In this document: positions 19,000 through 29,482 of the stretch, piece after piece
How positions within the stretch are numbered: position 1 is the first letter of the stretch
Layout of the letters: each line of letters starts with the position of its first letter
Source of the DNA: Paracoccaceae bacterium
GTDB lineage: Bacteria; Pseudomonadota; Alphaproteobacteria; Rhodobacterales; Rhodobacteraceae
Assembly (NCBI GenBank): GCA_002699695.2
Contig: PACC02000080.1
Span: 1-62,882 of the forward strand
Direction of reading: 5' to 3'
DNA: 62,882 nucleotides
Position numbers and translations under genes: made by a program
The notes under the pieces: generated by a model
Database searches by the model: none
The model's input: the letters and a program-made list of their open reading frames with translations, nothing else
Told to the model about the DNA's origin: nothing

Positions 19000-19956
19000 A
19001 TGCCCTTATCTCTGATCCGACCGTATGAACCATCCTATCTAAAAATGCAAAATCATGCAAATTTGAGAATCTTCCTACTCAGTATAATATTTTCGATTTT
19101 TTTTCCTATTGTTTCATACCCTGAAGCATTTGATTCATGGAGCTTGGAACCATTTGGGTATCAAATTTTATATGAAAAAGCTTCTGATTTTGGTGGTTTT
19201 TCTGGAATTTCAGTTTCCTCTAATGGAAAGAAATTTGTGGCGATCAGTGACAGAGCTAATTATTTCAATGGTGAAATGATTAGAAATGGCAAAGGAAAAT
19301 TGATAAATGTTAGGATTCTAGATCATGGGAAAATCCTTAACAGTAAAGGTAAAGAGCTATCCGGTAAAAACACCGATAGTGAATCAATTGTAAGATCTCC
19401 TGAAGATGGATATTATGTGTCCTTTGAATCTAATAATAGAATAATGTTTCATGAGAACTTAAAGTCCCCAGGACAATTCTTACCCAAACACCCTGACTTC
19501 AGGAGATTAATGTTTAATGATGGGATTGAAGCACTTGCAGTAAATAATTCTGGCGAACTTTACGCTATTCCTGAATTACCCCCTAAAGGACATAGGGATC
19601 ATCCTATTTATAAATTGAAAGAAGACAAATGGATAGTAATTAACAATATTAAAATAAATGAAGGGTTTAAAATAACTGATGCAGAATTCATTGATGACAA
19701 AAACTTAATATTACTTGAAAGAAAATTCACCTTCTTAGATGGTTTTCAAACGCGCATAAAAAGAATACTCTTTGAGAAGGATGAAATCAAAAGTATACAG
19801 GTTTTATTGGAAAGTGAGCCCTGGAAATTTTCTAACCTGGAAGGCCTCTCCAAATGGAAAGATGAATATGGAAATACCTATCTCACAGTGATATCAGATA
19901 ATCAATTTTCACCATTACTAAAAACTGAAATTAGAGAATTCTTGTTAGTTAGGTGA
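19000..19956 (+). CDS. Exported phytase-like beta-propeller protein (esterase-like family)
   Basis: Of 318 residues in the phytase-like PF13449 group, usually annotated 'esterase-like activity of phytase family'. FGGFSGISVSSNGKKFVAISDRA (about 63-85) and the later NDGIEALAVNNSGELYAIPE and SNLEGLSKW blades are typical. Met16 at 19045 would give a cleaner signal peptide (MQNHANLRIFLLSIIF) than Met1, and a TATACT -10-like hexamer at 18983-18988 would place the transcript start just before Met1, which also favours Met16. First gene of a likely operon with dapD, 34 bp downstream. Substrate unknown. Confidence 0.78.
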   Translation: MPLSLIRPYEPSYLKMQNHANLRIFLLSIIFSIFFPIVSYPEAFDSWSLEPFGYQILYEKASDFGGFSGISVSSNGKKFVAISDRANYFNGEMIRNGKGKLINVRILDHGKILNSKGKELSGKNTDSESIVRSPEDGYYVSFESNNRIMFHENLKSPGQFLPKHPDFRRLMFNDGIEALAVNNSGELYAIPELPPKGHRDHPIYKLKEDKWIVINNIKINEGFKITDAEFIDDKNLILLERKFTFLDGFQTRIKRILFEKDEIKSIQVLLESEPWKFSNLEGLSKWKDEYGNTYLTVISDNQFSPLLKTEIREFLLVR

Positions 19957-19990
19957 AAGAAAGAAATATAGTTTATGAGGAAAGACAAAA

Positions 19991-20821
19991 ATGATCGATA
20001 TTACATTAGAGAAAACGATCAATACAGCATGGGAAACCAAAGAAAATATATCAGCTAAAACTACTGGACCTGTGAGAGAAGCCATCTTGCACACCTTAGA
20101 TCTCTTAGGAAAAGGTAAGCTACGCGTGGCAGAACCAAATGGGAATGGGGATTGGAAAGTTAATCAGTGGGCAAAAAAAGCCGTGCTATTAAGTTTTCGT
20201 CTAAATGATATGAATATGCAGGCTGGAGGACCACAAGGTGCATCATGGTGGGATAAAGTTGACAGCAAGTTTTTGGGCTGGTCCAAAGAAAATTGGGAGA
20301 ATGCTGGGTTTAGAGCGGTTCCAAACTGTATTGTTCGTAAATCTGCATATATTGCTCCAGGAGTAGTACTCATGCCAAGTTTTGTAAATCTTGGAGCTTA
20401 TGTTGATGCTGGCGCGATGGTAGACACGTGGGCAACAGTCGGCTCTTGTGCACAAATAGGTAAAAATGTCCACTTATCTGGAGGAGTTGGGATTGGCGGT
20501 GTCTTAGAACCAATGCAAGCAACACCAACTATTATAGAAGATGATTGTTTCATAGGAGCAAGATCTGAAGTTGTAGAAGGTTGTATAGTTAGAAAAGGAG
20601 CTGTACTAGGAATGGGCGTTTTCATTGGAAAATCAACAAAGATTGTTGATAGAGATACCAATGAAATTCTATTTGGTGAGGTTCCGCCTTACTCTGTAGT
20701 TGTAGCCGGATCTTTACCTTCCAACAAAGGCGGTCCAAACCTTTATTGCGCTGTAATTGTCAAACGAGTTGATGCAAAAACAAGATCAAAGACATCGATT
20801 AATGAGTTGCTTAGGGATTAG
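19991..20821 (+). CDS. dapD: 2,3,4,5-tetrahydropyridine-2,6-dicarboxylate N-succinyltransferase
   Basis: Succinylates tetrahydrodipicolinate in the diaminopimelate route to lysine and peptidoglycan. Length is 276 residues. An N-terminal helical domain is followed by a left-handed beta helix of hexapeptide repeats (about 105-230; [31 protein letters not shown]). The family FRLNDM and [16 protein letters not shown] segments are present. Its partner dapE follows 18 bp later, so the two act in sequence. Confidence 0.96.
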   Translation: MIDITLEKTINTAWETKENISAKTTGPVREAILHTLDLLGKGKLRVAEPNGNGDWKVNQWAKKAVLLSFRLNDMNMQAGGPQGASWWDKVDSKFLGWSKENWENAGFRAVPNCIVRKSAYIAPGVVLMPSFVNLGAYVDAGAMVDTWATVGSCAQIGKNVHLSGGVGIGGVLEPMQATPTIIEDDCFIGARSEVVEGCIVRKGAVLGMGVFIGKSTKIVDRDTNEILFGEVPPYSVVVAGSLPSNKGGPNLYCAVIVKRVDAKTRSKTSINELLRD

Positions 20822-20839
20822 CATGATTGTGAGGAAGGG

Positions 20840-21994
20840 ATGATAGACGTTGTTGAACTAACAGCAAAGCTTATTCAATGCCCAACTGTGACTCCAAGAG
20901 AAGCGGGCGCTCTAAAACTTATAGGAAAGCTATTTGAGAATACCGATTTTAAAATCCACAGTATCGATAGAGGTGGCATATCAAACCTTTTCTTGAGGTG
21001 GGGGGAAAAGAACCTACCTACTCTTGGATTTTCTGGTCACATAGATGTAGTGCCCCCTGGAAATCTTGCCAAATGGGAGTACGAACCATTTTCTGGAAAA
21101 ATTGTAGGAAATGTTCTCTTTGGTAGGGGGGCAGTGGATATGAAATCAGCAGTTGCGGCCTTTTGTCTAGCAGCAATCAAATATTCAAAAAAGTCACAAC
21201 CTGATTTTTCAATTGCCTTAATGATTACAGGAGACGAAGAAGGAGAAGCAAAAGATGGAACGCAGGCCATTCTGGATTGGATGACTGATAATGATCAACG
21301 TATCGACCATTGCATTGTTGGTGAACCAACCTGCCCAAAAACTTTTGGTGAAGTAATGAAAATTGGAAGAAAAGGATCGATGACCTGTACCTTTAAAATT
21401 ACTGGAAAACAAGGTCACTCGGCTTACCCGCATCTTGCAATAAACCCAATTAATGCTGCTATGGAATTACTAAACCATTTAATTAGAACTGAGCTTGATA
21501 ATGGTTCAAAATTCTTCGAACCATCAACTCTGGTAATAACCTCTATATCTGCCAACAATAATACAAATAACGTAATTCCCTCAGAAGTAACAACCTCCAT
21601 CAACATTAGATTTAATGATAATCATACTAGCGATCAGCTAACTCAAAAAATTAAGAAATTAAGCCAAGAAATTAGTAATAAAACAAAAACGCATGTTGAT
21701 TTAGATTTTAGGGTTTCGGGTGAACCCTTTTATACAGAGCCAACTAATCTTGCTAAATTAGTAAAACAAAGTGTAAAAAAAATTACTGGCGTTGAGCCTG
21801 CATTTTCTACCTCTGGGGGAACTTCAGACGCTCGATTTATATACAAAAAGTGTCCCGTAGTCGAATTTGGCCTCGTTGGAGAAAAAATGCACTCAATTAA
21901 TGAATCAGTGGAAATATCACAAATATTTGAACTGGAAGAAATTTATTTGGATCTTATTAATGAACACGCTCGTCACTTCAAGAATTCATTTTAG
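20840..21994 (+). CDS. dapE: Succinyl-diaminopimelate desuccinylase
   Basis: A dizinc M20 peptidase-family enzyme that removes succinate from N-succinyl-L,L-diaminopimelate. Of 384 residues: GHIDVVPPG (66-74) supplies H67 and D69, GRGAVDMKS the bridging D100, GDEEGEA (131-137) the catalytic and metal glutamates, and the C-terminal EFGLVGEKMHSINE the last histidine. A GAGGAAGGG Shine-Dalgarno run touches the ATG. The same operon carries mce 17 bp downstream. Confidence 0.96.
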   Translation: MIDVVELTAKLIQCPTVTPREAGALKLIGKLFENTDFKIHSIDRGGISNLFLRWGEKNLPTLGFSGHIDVVPPGNLAKWEYEPFSGKIVGNVLFGRGAVDMKSAVAAFCLAAIKYSKKSQPDFSIALMITGDEEGEAKDGTQAILDWMTDNDQRIDHCIVGEPTCPKTFGEVMKIGRKGSMTCTFKITGKQGHSAYPHLAINPINAAMELLNHLIRTELDNGSKFFEPSTLVITSISANNNTNNVIPSEVTTSINIRFNDNHTSDQLTQKIKKLSQEISNKTKTHVDLDFRVSGEPFYTEPTNLAKLVKQSVKKITGVEPAFSTSGGTSDARFIYKKCPVVEFGLVGEKMHSINESVEISQIFELEEIYLDLINEHARHFKNSF

Positions 21995-22011
21995 AATATG
22001 AGGAAATTGAC

Positions 22012-22416
22012 ATGATCGGAAAATTAAATCATGTAGCTATAGCCGTACCAGATATTACTGAAGCAAGTAAGAATTATAGGAATGTGTTCGGCGCCAAAGT
22101 TAGTGAACAAATCGATCAACCTGAGCATGGAGTCAAAATCGTATTCATAGAACTACCAAACGCCCAAATTGAACTTATTTCTCCACTTAATAAAAACAGC
22201 CCCATTAGTAAATTCCTCAAAAAAAATCCAAATGGAGGAATACATCACCTTTGCTATGAAGTTGAAAACATTGATTTAGCGATTGAAAAACTTTCTGAGA
22301 AGGACTTTCTGCCACTCGGACCCAGAAAACCGAAATTGGGGGCGCATGGTAAGCCGGTTATTTTTCTACACCCTTCTCAATGCAATGGTACACTGATTGA
22401 ATTGCAACAAGAATGA
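22012..22416 (+). CDS. mce: Methylmalonyl-CoA epimerase
   Basis: Interconverts the (R) and (S) epimers of methylmalonyl-CoA, linking propionate and branched-chain breakdown to succinyl-CoA. A 134-residue vicinal-oxygen-chelate protein: LNHVAIAVPDI at the start and GGIHHLCYEVENI in the middle supply metal-binding histidines, with a conserved glutamate in the last strand (GTLIELQQE). It sits 17 bp after dapE and 13 bp before the DUF1467 gene; mce next to DUF1467 is a recurring alphaproteobacterial pair. Confidence 0.92.
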   Translation: MIGKLNHVAIAVPDITEASKNYRNVFGAKVSEQIDQPEHGVKIVFIELPNAQIELISPLNKNSPISKFLKKNPNGGIHHLCYEVENIDLAIEKLSEKDFLPLGPRKPKLGAHGKPVIFLHPSQCNGTLIELQQE

Positions 22417-22429
22417 TTGGTGAGGGAAA

Positions 22430-22663
22430 ATGACTATCACAGCTTCAATAGTGCTCTTTACAATTCTTTGGTTTATACTGCTTTTTATTGCCTTACCTCT
22501 GAAAATAAAAACACAACAAGAAACTGGAAAAAAGATTTTTGGCACCCCATCTTCAGCTCCAGAAAACCCCCAAATAAAAATAAAATTTTTTTGGGTCACA
22601 ATCCTAGCTTTTTGCCTATGGCTCATAGTTATGGTCCTAATTTACTTGATTTTTCTGAATTGA
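22430..22663 (+). CDS. DUF1467 family small membrane protein
   Basis: A 77-residue protein with two transmembrane helices (about 4-23 and 53-75) and a short polar loop with the family stretch LPLKIKTQQETG. A TGAGGGAAA ribosome binding site precedes the ATG. It is the last gene of the phytase-like-dapD-dapE-mce run. The ORF track also lists 22417-22695 in another frame, which is a shadow. Function unknown. Confidence 0.85.
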   Translation: MTITASIVLFTILWFILLFIALPLKIKTQQETGKKIFGTPSSAPENPQIKIKFFWVTILAFCLWLIVMVLIYLIFLN

Positions 22664-22728
22664 GAGAAAAACCTTTTACAAAATCTACCAAATAATTGTT
22701 TGTGCTCATTGGAAAAATCTTATTCTTG

Positions 22729-23298
22729 CTAAAACCAGGTAATTTTATCTTCAGCCTTGGGCCTTGGTCTATCAGTAGGATTTTCACCATAATCGCCAAC
22801 GTATATAAATCCTGCTACAAACTCAGTTTCTACTAGATCAAATGCTTCTTCTCCAAACTTCCTATCGTGAGCCATCCAGCCAGTTAACCAGTTAGCTCCC
22901 CAGCCACACACGAGAAAGTTATTCAAAATGTTTAAGCATAAGGCCCCGGCTGATAGAATTTGCTCTATCTCTGGAATCTTTGGGCTTTCTTTTGGGGAGC
23001 AAATTACAGCTATAATCAATGGTGTATTTAAGACATTTCTCTTGTTTTTTTCCAATTTACCAGAATCTATAGCTATTTCCCTTCCTCGCCTATCAATAAT
23101 ATCGATGAATTTATATTTTGATTTCTCAGAAATCAAAATAGCCCTCCACGGTTCAAGCTTACCATGATCTGGCACCCGTAAAGCAGATTGAATTATTTTG
23201 GCAGTATCTTCTAATCCCGGACCAGGCCCTTTCAAGCCCTTGACGGATACGGATCTTCTATTAGCAAAAAATTTTCTAGCACTCTCATTTATCTTCAT
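22729..23298 (-). CDS. Nitroreductase family protein (YdjA-like)
   Basis: An FMN-dependent NAD(P)H oxidoreductase fold of 189 residues. The opening RKFFANRRSVS is the FMN-phosphate-contacting RRS motif; ALRVPDHGKLEPWRAILI and the C-terminal GFIYVGDYGENPTDRPRP follow the short single-domain YdjA pattern. Physiological substrate unknown. It lies 3 bp after aspS and is probably translated from the same message. Confidence 0.87.
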   Translation of the reverse strand: MKINESARKFFANRRSVSVKGLKGPGPGLEDTAKIIQSALRVPDHGKLEPWRAILISEKSKYKFIDIIDRRGREIAIDSGKLEKNKRNVLNTPLIIAVICSPKESPKIPEIEQILSAGALCLNILNNFLVCGWGANWLTGWMAHDRKFGEEAFDLVETEFVAGFIYVGDYGENPTDRPRPKAEDKITWF

Positions 23299-23301
23299 TC
23301 C

Positions 23302-25095
23302 TCAAGATCCGCCCACTTTATTCACGTCTTCCTCAATAATTCTGATACCTAATTCATGAATTTGTGCCTTCGTAAGGAGGGAAGGAGCATTCATCATTAA
23401 ATCTTCACCTTTTTGATTCATTGGAAACATGATGACCTCCCGAATATTTTCTTCATCAGCCAAAAGCATTAACATTCTATCTATTCCTAAAGCACAACCC
23501 CCGTGAGGCGGGGGAGCAAACTTCAATCCCTGAATCATTCCAGAAAAACGTGAGCTAACCTCGGCATTAGAATAACCTGCAAGCTCAAATGCTTTAAACA
23601 TGGTATCTATTTCGTGATTTCTAATGGCACCAGATAATAGCTCATAACCATTGCAAGCAAGATCATATTGATAGCCAAGTACTTCGAGCGGGTTACCATT
23701 AAGAGCAGGGAGTCCTCCCTGTGGCATCGAAAATGGATTATGAGAAAAATCAATTTTGTCATTTTCAGTATCTTTCTCATACATTGGAAAATCTATTATC
23801 CAAGCAAAAGCAAAAACACCTTCATCAATTAATTTTAATTGTGCCCCTATTTGATTCCTAGCTTTTGCTGAAAATGCTTCAAAATTCTTGGGCTCTCCCC
23901 CTAAAAAAAATGCTGCATCGCCAACTTTTAGACCTAAACTTTCTCTTATCATTTCAGATTTTTCAAAACCAATATTCTTTGCCAATGGTCCTGCAGCATC
24001 TATATCCCCATCCGCTTCCCTCCAGAAGATATATCCCATACCAGGTAGGCCTTCTTTCTGCGCAAAATTGTTCATTCTATCACAAAAATTTCTGCTTCCT
24101 CCACCTGGAGCTGGTATTGCCCTTATTTCAGATCCTTCATTTTTAAGAATGTTGGAAAATACGGCAAAGCCAGCATCTTTAAAATACTCACAGACCTTTT
24201 TCATCTTAATTGGATTTCTTAAATCAGGCTTATCGGTGCCATACCACAGCATAGAATCTTTATAGGTAATTCTTGGCCAATGACTTTCCACTTTCTTTTG
24301 ACTGTACTCCTTAAAAATTCGCTCTATTACAGGTTTTACAGTATCGAAAACATCATCCTGGTTAACAAAACTCATCTCAATATCTAATTGATAGAAATCA
24401 GTTGGTGACCTATCTGATCTAGGATCCTCGTCGCGAAAACACGGCGCAATTTGAAAGTATTTGTCGAATCCTCCCATCATGATGAGTTGCTTAAATTGTT
24501 GGGGCGCTTGAGGTAAAGCGTAAAATTTTCCTCTGTTCAATCTGCTTGGAACTAAGAAATCTCTTGCGCCCTCTGGAGATGAGGCAGTCAAAATAGGTGT
24601 CTGAAATTCATTGAAGCCAATTTCCCACATTTCCTTCCTGATCGAAGCTATGACATTTGCCCTCAACATCATATTTTTGTGGAGACCTTCTCGTCTTAAA
24701 TCAAGAAACCGGTACCTGAGTCTAGTTTCCTCGGGGTATTCCAGTTCGCCAAAAACTGGCAAAGGAAGATCCTCAGCAGTTGAAATGATCTCTGTATTAT
24801 CTATAAAAACTTCAATATAGCCAGTTTGTAAATTCTTGTTGATCAGCTCTGGTTCACGTGCCTTTACTCTACCTTTAACTTGGATGCACCATTCTGATCT
24901 ATAAGTTTCAGCAGTACCAAAATCATTGCTATCAGGGTCTATGACTACCTGAGTTATTCCATAATGGTCTCGCAAATCAATAAATAATACTCCCCCATGG
25001 TCTCGGACTCTGTGAATCCACCCAGATAATGTAACCTGCTGATCAACATGATCCAAGTTTAACTCCGCGCAATTATGAGTTCGATATACTTTCAT
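23302..25095 (-). CDS. aspS: Aspartyl-tRNA synthetase
   Basis: Class II synthetase of 597 residues, the bacterial size. It has an N-terminal OB-fold anticodon-binding domain (about 1-110), a catalytic core with motif 2 [19 protein letters not shown], the GAD insertion (about 290-420), and motif 3 [20 protein letters not shown]. Whether it also charges tRNA-Asn (the non-discriminating type that needs GatCAB) cannot be settled here. It is co-directional with the nitroreductase gene downstream and divergent from carB. Confidence 0.96.
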   Translation of the reverse strand: MKVYRTHNCAELNLDHVDQQVTLSGWIHRVRDHGGVLFIDLRDHYGITQVVIDPDSNDFGTAETYRSEWCIQVKGRVKAREPELINKNLQTGYIEVFIDNTEIISTAEDLPLPVFGELEYPEETRLRYRFLDLRREGLHKNMMLRANVIASIRKEMWEIGFNEFQTPILTASSPEGARDFLVPSRLNRGKFYALPQAPQQFKQLIMMGGFDKYFQIAPCFRDEDPRSDRSPTDFYQLDIEMSFVNQDDVFDTVKPVIERIFKEYSQKKVESHWPRITYKDSMLWYGTDKPDLRNPIKMKKVCEYFKDAGFAVFSNILKNEGSEIRAIPAPGGGSRNFCDRMNNFAQKEGLPGMGYIFWREADGDIDAAGPLAKNIGFEKSEMIRESLGLKVGDAAFFLGGEPKNFEAFSAKARNQIGAQLKLIDEGVFAFAWIIDFPMYEKDTENDKIDFSHNPFSMPQGGLPALNGNPLEVLGYQYDLACNGYELLSGAIRNHEIDTMFKAFELAGYSNAEVSSRFSGMIQGLKFAPPPHGGCALGIDRMLMLLADEENIREVIMFPMNQKGEDLMMNAPSLLTKAQIHELGIRIIEEDVNKVGGS

Positions 25096-25281
25096 TTAAA
25101 CCTCTAAGGTATTATTTTGAATTTACCCTTGGAATAATCGAAAGAAAGTAAAGCGTAAAGTGTAAATGTGTTAACTGCGACCAATTTAGCTTACAAGAAA
25201 ACCTATGAGAGAAATATTTGTCTTGCGTAAATCATTAGTTACTGACACAACAAATTTTAAAATAATTACCTGAAATAACCA

Positions 25282-28200
25282 ATGCCCAAAAGAAAAGATA
25301 TCTCTTCAATAATGATCATAGGTGCTGGCCCGATTATTATTGGTCAAGCTTGTGAATTTGATTATTCGGGGACCCAAGCCTGTAAAGCTTTAAAGGAAGA
25401 AGGTTATCGCGTAATCTTAGTAAACTCCAATCCTGCAACTATTATGACGGATCCTGAAATTGCAGACTCTACATATGTAGAGCCAATCAATGTTCAAACT
25501 TTGGAAGCAATCATAAGAAAAGAAAAGCCAGATGCACTGCTCCCCACTATGGGTGGACAAACTGGATTAAATGCTGCCATTTCTCTAGAAGAATCTGGCA
25601 TTTTAGCGAAAGAAAAAGTCGAATTGATTGGCGCAAAAAAGGAAGCAATAGAAAAGGCTGAAGATAGAAGAAAATTTCGCGATGCAATGGACGATCTTCA
25701 GATTGAAAGTCCTAAGTCGAACGTAGTCGAAAATATGGAAGATGCGAGTAATGCACTTGAGGCAATAGGACTCCCAGCAGTTATTCGCCCAGCTTTCACT
25801 CTAGGCGGGGCAGGTGGTGGCATTGCCTACAATGAAAAAGAATATTTTGAGATATGTCGCAATGGTCTTGACCTATCCCCTGTTAACCAAATTCTAATTG
25901 ATGAAAGTCTTTTGGGTTGGAAAGAGTTCGAATTAGAAGTTGTTAGAGATAAAATGGATAATGCGATAGTCGTATGTTCTATAGAAAATGTGGACCCAAT
26001 GGGAGTACATACTGGTGACAGCATTACAGTAGCACCAGCTATGACCCTAACGGATAAAGAATACCAATTGATGCGAACTAATTCAATTCGAATTCTTAGG
26101 AAAATAGGAGTAGAGACTGGTGGATCAAATGTCCAGTGGGCCATTAACCCAGAAGATGGAAGAATGGTTGTAATTGAAATGAATCCGCGGGTTTCCCGAT
26201 CATCTGCTCTTGCTTCCAAAGCCACCGGCTTTCCCATTGCAAAGGTGGCGACCAAACTAGCAGTAGGTTTTACATTGGACGAACTAATAAATGACATCAC
26301 AAAAACTACTCCAGCTAGCTTTGAACCAACTATCGATTATGTAGTTGTCAAAATTCCCCGATTCACTTTTGAGAAATTTTCTGGGTCTAGCAACGAACTA
26401 AATAGTACTATGAAATCTGTAGGCGAAGTGATGGCTATTGGGAGATCTTTTCATGAAAGTTTGCAAAAAGCTTTGGCATCCCTAGAAACTGGTCTTACAG
26501 GACTAAACGAGATTGAACTTCCCAGTACTAAAGAAGAAATTATATCTGTCTTATCAAAACAAAATTCCAATAGATTAAGGCAAATAGTTCAAGCTATGCG
26601 CTCAGGAATAGATAGTAAAACTATTAACCAAATTACAAGAGTTGATTCTTGGTTTCTTGAAAGATTGGAAGAGATAATTGCTGCAGAACAACATCTAAAA
26701 GAAAATTCCTTACCCACCCAAGCAGATGAGTTGCAAACAGTAAAATCAATGGGTTTCACTGATGCAAGATTAGGTGAATTGACTTCCCTGTCAGAAGATA
26801 CCATACGGCAAAAAAGATGGCAAATAGGTGTCAGACCTTCTTTTAAGAGAGTAGACACCTGTGCTGGAGAATTCCCATCAAAAACTCCATACATGTATTC
26901 TACCTATGAGGCTCTATTACCAAAAAGTATAGATTGTGAGTCAAGTCCCAACGATACTGAAAAAATTATAATCATTGGTAGTGGGCCTAATAGAATTGGA
27001 CAAGGAATAGAGTTTGACTACTGCTGCTGCCATGCCAGTTTTGCCCTATCCAATAGTGGTATCGAAACTATTATGATTAACTGTAATCCTGAAACGGTAT
27101 CTACAGATTATGATACCTCAGATAGACTTTATTTTGAGCCTCTCACTGTAGAACATGTTCTTGAGGTAGTTGAGGTAGAAAAATCAAATGGAAATCTAAA
27201 GGGTGTGATAATTCAATTAGGAGGACAAACCCCACTAAATCTAACGAAAGCACTTTCATATCATGATATCCAAATCCTCGGTACTAGTCCAAGTTCGATT
27301 GATCTTTCAGAAGATCGTGAAAAATTTCAAGATCTCTTAAATAGGTTGAATCTAAAACAACCAAAGAATGGAGTAGCAAGGTCTGAAAAGGAAGCCATCA
27401 GTAAAGCTAAGACGATTGGATATCCAGTAGTAATTAGACCTTCCTATGTAATAGGAGGCAGAGCTATGGAGGTGGTCTTAAATCCTGCACATCTAATGCG
27501 TTATATAAAAGAAGCGGTGCAAGTGAGTGGGAATAACCCTGTACTAATTGATAATTTTATAGAAGGAGCCATTGAAATAGATGTAGATGCCATATCTGAT
27601 GGCAAAAAAGTTACAGTTGTCGGCGTCATGCAACATGTTGAAGAAGCCGGAATACACTCAGGAGATAGTGCCTGTTCTCTTCCTCCGTATTCCTTGTCAA
27701 AGGAAATAATAACTGAAATAAAAAGCCAAACTAAAATGTTAGCAATTGAACTCAAAGTAGTGGGCCTAATGAACGTGCAGTTTGCCGTCAAGGGAAATAG
27801 CATTTTTGTTTTGGAGGTTAATCCAAGGGCTTCAAGAACACTTCCCTTTGTATCAAAAGCTATTGGTGTACCAATCCCTGGACTAGCTGCCTTATTAATG
27901 GCTGGAATTACTAAAAATAATTTGAAAGAGCCTAAATTGAACTTCTACGCTGTAAAAGAAGTTGTTTTACCGTTTGATCGATTTCCAGGAGTTGATATCC
28001 TTCTAGGACCAGAGATGCGTTCCACTGGTGAAGTTATGGGGATCGATAAATCATTTGAACAAGCCTTCTTAAAAGCCCAATTAGCTACTGGAGTTAAATT
28101 ACCGCAAAGAGGAACTGCTTTTGTATCTGTAAAAAATCAGGACAAGAATAAAAAACTGGTAGAGGCATGTCTTGCACTTGACGAATTAGGTATAGAAATC

Positions 28201-28518
28201 ATTGCAACCAAAGGAACCGCAATCTATCTCAAACAGAATAATATAAGTGTAACCGAAGTAAAAAAAGCCTACGAAGGCCGGCCAAACATAATAGACTTTT
28301 TAAATGATAATAAGATAGATATTGTCTTTAACACAACTGCAGGGCTTCAATCCATCATAGACAGTCAAGAAATAAGAACTATTTCAGTGGCAAAAAGACT
28401 TCCATATTTTACTTCTGCCACTGGATCTTGGGCTGCAGCACATGCTATGAAAAGCACTCCGGAATCAGAGATCAGCATTATTTCACTCCAGGAACTGAAA
28501 ACTATCAGAGAAGTATAG
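25282..28518 (+). CDS. carB: Carbamoyl-phosphate synthase large subunit
   Basis: Makes carbamoyl phosphate from bicarbonate, ammonia (channelled from CarA) and two ATP, for pyrimidines and arginine. The 1078 residues contain two homologous ATP-grasp halves: [18 protein letters not shown] at the start of the first and [20 protein letters not shown] at the start of the second, plus a C-terminal MGS-like allosteric domain (about 940-1078). carA is not in the window. The stop codon lies inside a 9-bp tandem duplication (GAAGTATAG twice). tdk follows 29 bp later. Confidence 0.96.
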   Translation: MPKRKDISSIMIIGAGPIIIGQACEFDYSGTQACKALKEEGYRVILVNSNPATIMTDPEIADSTYVEPINVQTLEAIIRKEKPDALLPTMGGQTGLNAAISLEESGILAKEKVELIGAKKEAIEKAEDRRKFRDAMDDLQIESPKSNVVENMEDASNALEAIGLPAVIRPAFTLGGAGGGIAYNEKEYFEICRNGLDLSPVNQILIDESLLGWKEFELEVVRDKMDNAIVVCSIENVDPMGVHTGDSITVAPAMTLTDKEYQLMRTNSIRILRKIGVETGGSNVQWAINPEDGRMVVIEMNPRVSRSSALASKATGFPIAKVATKLAVGFTLDELINDITKTTPASFEPTIDYVVVKIPRFTFEKFSGSSNELNSTMKSVGEVMAIGRSFHESLQKALASLETGLTGLNEIELPSTKEEIISVLSKQNSNRLRQIVQAMRSGIDSKTINQITRVDSWFLERLEEIIAAEQHLKENSLPTQADELQTVKSMGFTDARLGELTSLSEDTIRQKRWQIGVRPSFKRVDTCAGEFPSKTPYMYSTYEALLPKSIDCESSPNDTEKIIIIGSGPNRIGQGIEFDYCCCHASFALSNSGIETIMINCNPETVSTDYDTSDRLYFEPLTVEHVLEVVEVEKSNGNLKGVIIQLGGQTPLNLTKALSYHDIQILGTSPSSIDLSEDREKFQDLLNRLNLKQPKNGVARSEKEAISKAKTIGYPVVIRPSYVIGGRAMEVVLNPAHLMRYIKEAVQVSGNNPVLIDNFIEGAIEIDVDAISDGKKVTVVGVMQHVEEAGIHSGDSACSLPPYSLSKEIITEIKSQTKMLAIELKVVGLMNVQFAVKGNSIFVLEVNPRASRTLPFVSKAIGVPIPGLAALLMAGITKNNLKEPKLNFYAVKEVVLPFDRFPGVDILLGPEMRSTGEVMGIDKSFEQAFLKAQLATGVKLPQRGTAFVSVKNQDKNKKLVEACLALDELGIEIIATKGTAIYLKQNNISVTEVKKAYEGRPNIIDFLNDNKIDIVFNTTAGLQSIIDSQEIRTISVAKRLPYFTSATGSWAAAHAMKSTPESEISIISLQELKTIREV

Positions 28519-28527
28519 GAAGTATAG
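28510..28527 (+). repeat. 9-bp tandem duplication at the carB stop
   Basis: GAAGTATAG is repeated exactly head to tail; the first copy contains the carB TAG stop and the second repeats it. Probably a slippage duplication with little effect on the protein end. Confidence 0.6.
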
Positions 28528-28547
28528 AAAAAGAAAATTAGTATCGA

Positions 28548-29129
28548 ATGGCAAAGTTATATTTTAATTATTCTACCATGAATGCGGGCAAATCGACAGC
28601 CCTACTCCAAGCAGCATACAATTATCGCGAACGCGGAATGACTCCTCACTTGATAACAGCAAAACTTGATAATAGAGCAGGAGAGTCCAAAATAGTTAGC
28701 CGCATTGGAATAGAAGAAAAGGCTTCGGTTTTTGAACCTGAAGACAATATTTATGAGAAGGTAAAATATGCTTCTAAAGAAGTTAAAATAGATTGTGTAC
28801 TTCTAGATGAAGCACAATTTTTATCAAAATCTCAAGTCTGGCAGCTTGCAAGTATTGTGGATAAACTAAAGATACCAGTCCTCAGCTATGGCCTACGTGT
28901 AGATTTCAGAGGAGAGCTTTTTCCTGGATCCTTAACCCTACTATCAATTGCAGACGAGATAAAAGAAATAAAAACGATTTGTCATTGCGGGAAAAAAGCC
29001 ACAATGGTTGTTCGTACAAACTCCTCTGGACAAATAGTTGATCAAGGTGATCAGATCCAAATTGGTGGAAACGAAACGTACATATCCCTATGCCGCTTCC
29101 ATTGGTGTGAAGAAATGTCTAAAGCTTAG
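28548..29129 (+). CDS. tdk: Thymidine kinase (type II)
   Basis: Phosphorylates thymidine to dTMP in nucleoside salvage. Of 193 residues, with the P-loop STMNAGKST (9-17), the Walker B-like DCVLLDEAQF, and a zinc lasso built from CHCGKKA and the C-terminal CRFHW. The opening closely follows the Escherichia coli Tdk pattern, unlike the longer eukaryotic-type kinases. It is convergent with the csaA-like gene and overlaps its end by 4 bp. Confidence 0.95.
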   Translation: MAKLYFNYSTMNAGKSTALLQAAYNYRERGMTPHLITAKLDNRAGESKIVSRIGIEEKASVFEPEDNIYEKVKYASKEVKIDCVLLDEAQFLSKSQVWQLASIVDKLKIPVLSYGLRVDFRGELFPGSLTLLSIADEIKEIKTICHCGKKATMVVRTNSSGQIVDQGDQIQIGGNETYISLCRFHWCEEMSKA

Positions 29130-29482
29130 TGAACCCGACCTCCCAAAAGTGCCTCCGACCCTGGTTCTACCAAAATGATACCATCCCCTTCTTTGCCAGG
29201 GACACCTAGTACTAAGACTTCTGATACAAACTTACCTATTTGCTTAGGAGCAAAATTTATTACCGCCAGTATTTGTCGACCAACCAACATTTCTGGTGAA
29301 TAGTGCTTAGTGATCTGAGCTGAAGACTTTCGCTCGCCCAGGTCAGGCCCAAAATTGATCCAAAGTTTGAAAGCCGGCTTTCTGGCTTCAGGGTAAGGCT
29401 CAACCCTAACTACTTTTCCAACCCGAATGTCCACTTTCATAAAGGTATCAAAATTTATAAGAGCCAAATTATTTTCCTCCAC
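29126..29482 (-). CDS. csaA: CsaA-like tRNA-binding / chaperone protein
   Basis: A 118-residue single-domain OB-fold protein related to the tRNA-binding domain of PheT and MetRS. MKVDIRVGKVVRVEPYPEARKP and SAQITKHYSPEMLVGRQILAVINF are the family core. CsaA of Bacillus is described as a secretion-linked chaperone; a simple tRNA-binding role is equally possible. The start is GTG at 29482, which overlaps the end of proC by 14 bp, so translation is probably coupled to proC. Confidence 0.87.
   Translation of the reverse strand: MEENNLALINFDTFMKVDIRVGKVVRVEPYPEARKPAFKLWINFGPDLGERKSSAQITKHYSPEMLVGRQILAVINFAPKQIGKFVSEVLVLGVPGKEGDGIILVEPGSEALLGGRVH

Noticed and set aside
22417-22695. 92-residue plus-strand ORF downstream of mce
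   Set aside because: Out of frame with the DUF1467 protein, which has a better ribosome binding site and two clear membrane helices in the same place.
23865-24265. Overlapping plus-strand ORFs inside aspS
   Set aside because: Antisense shadows of a full-length conserved synthetase.
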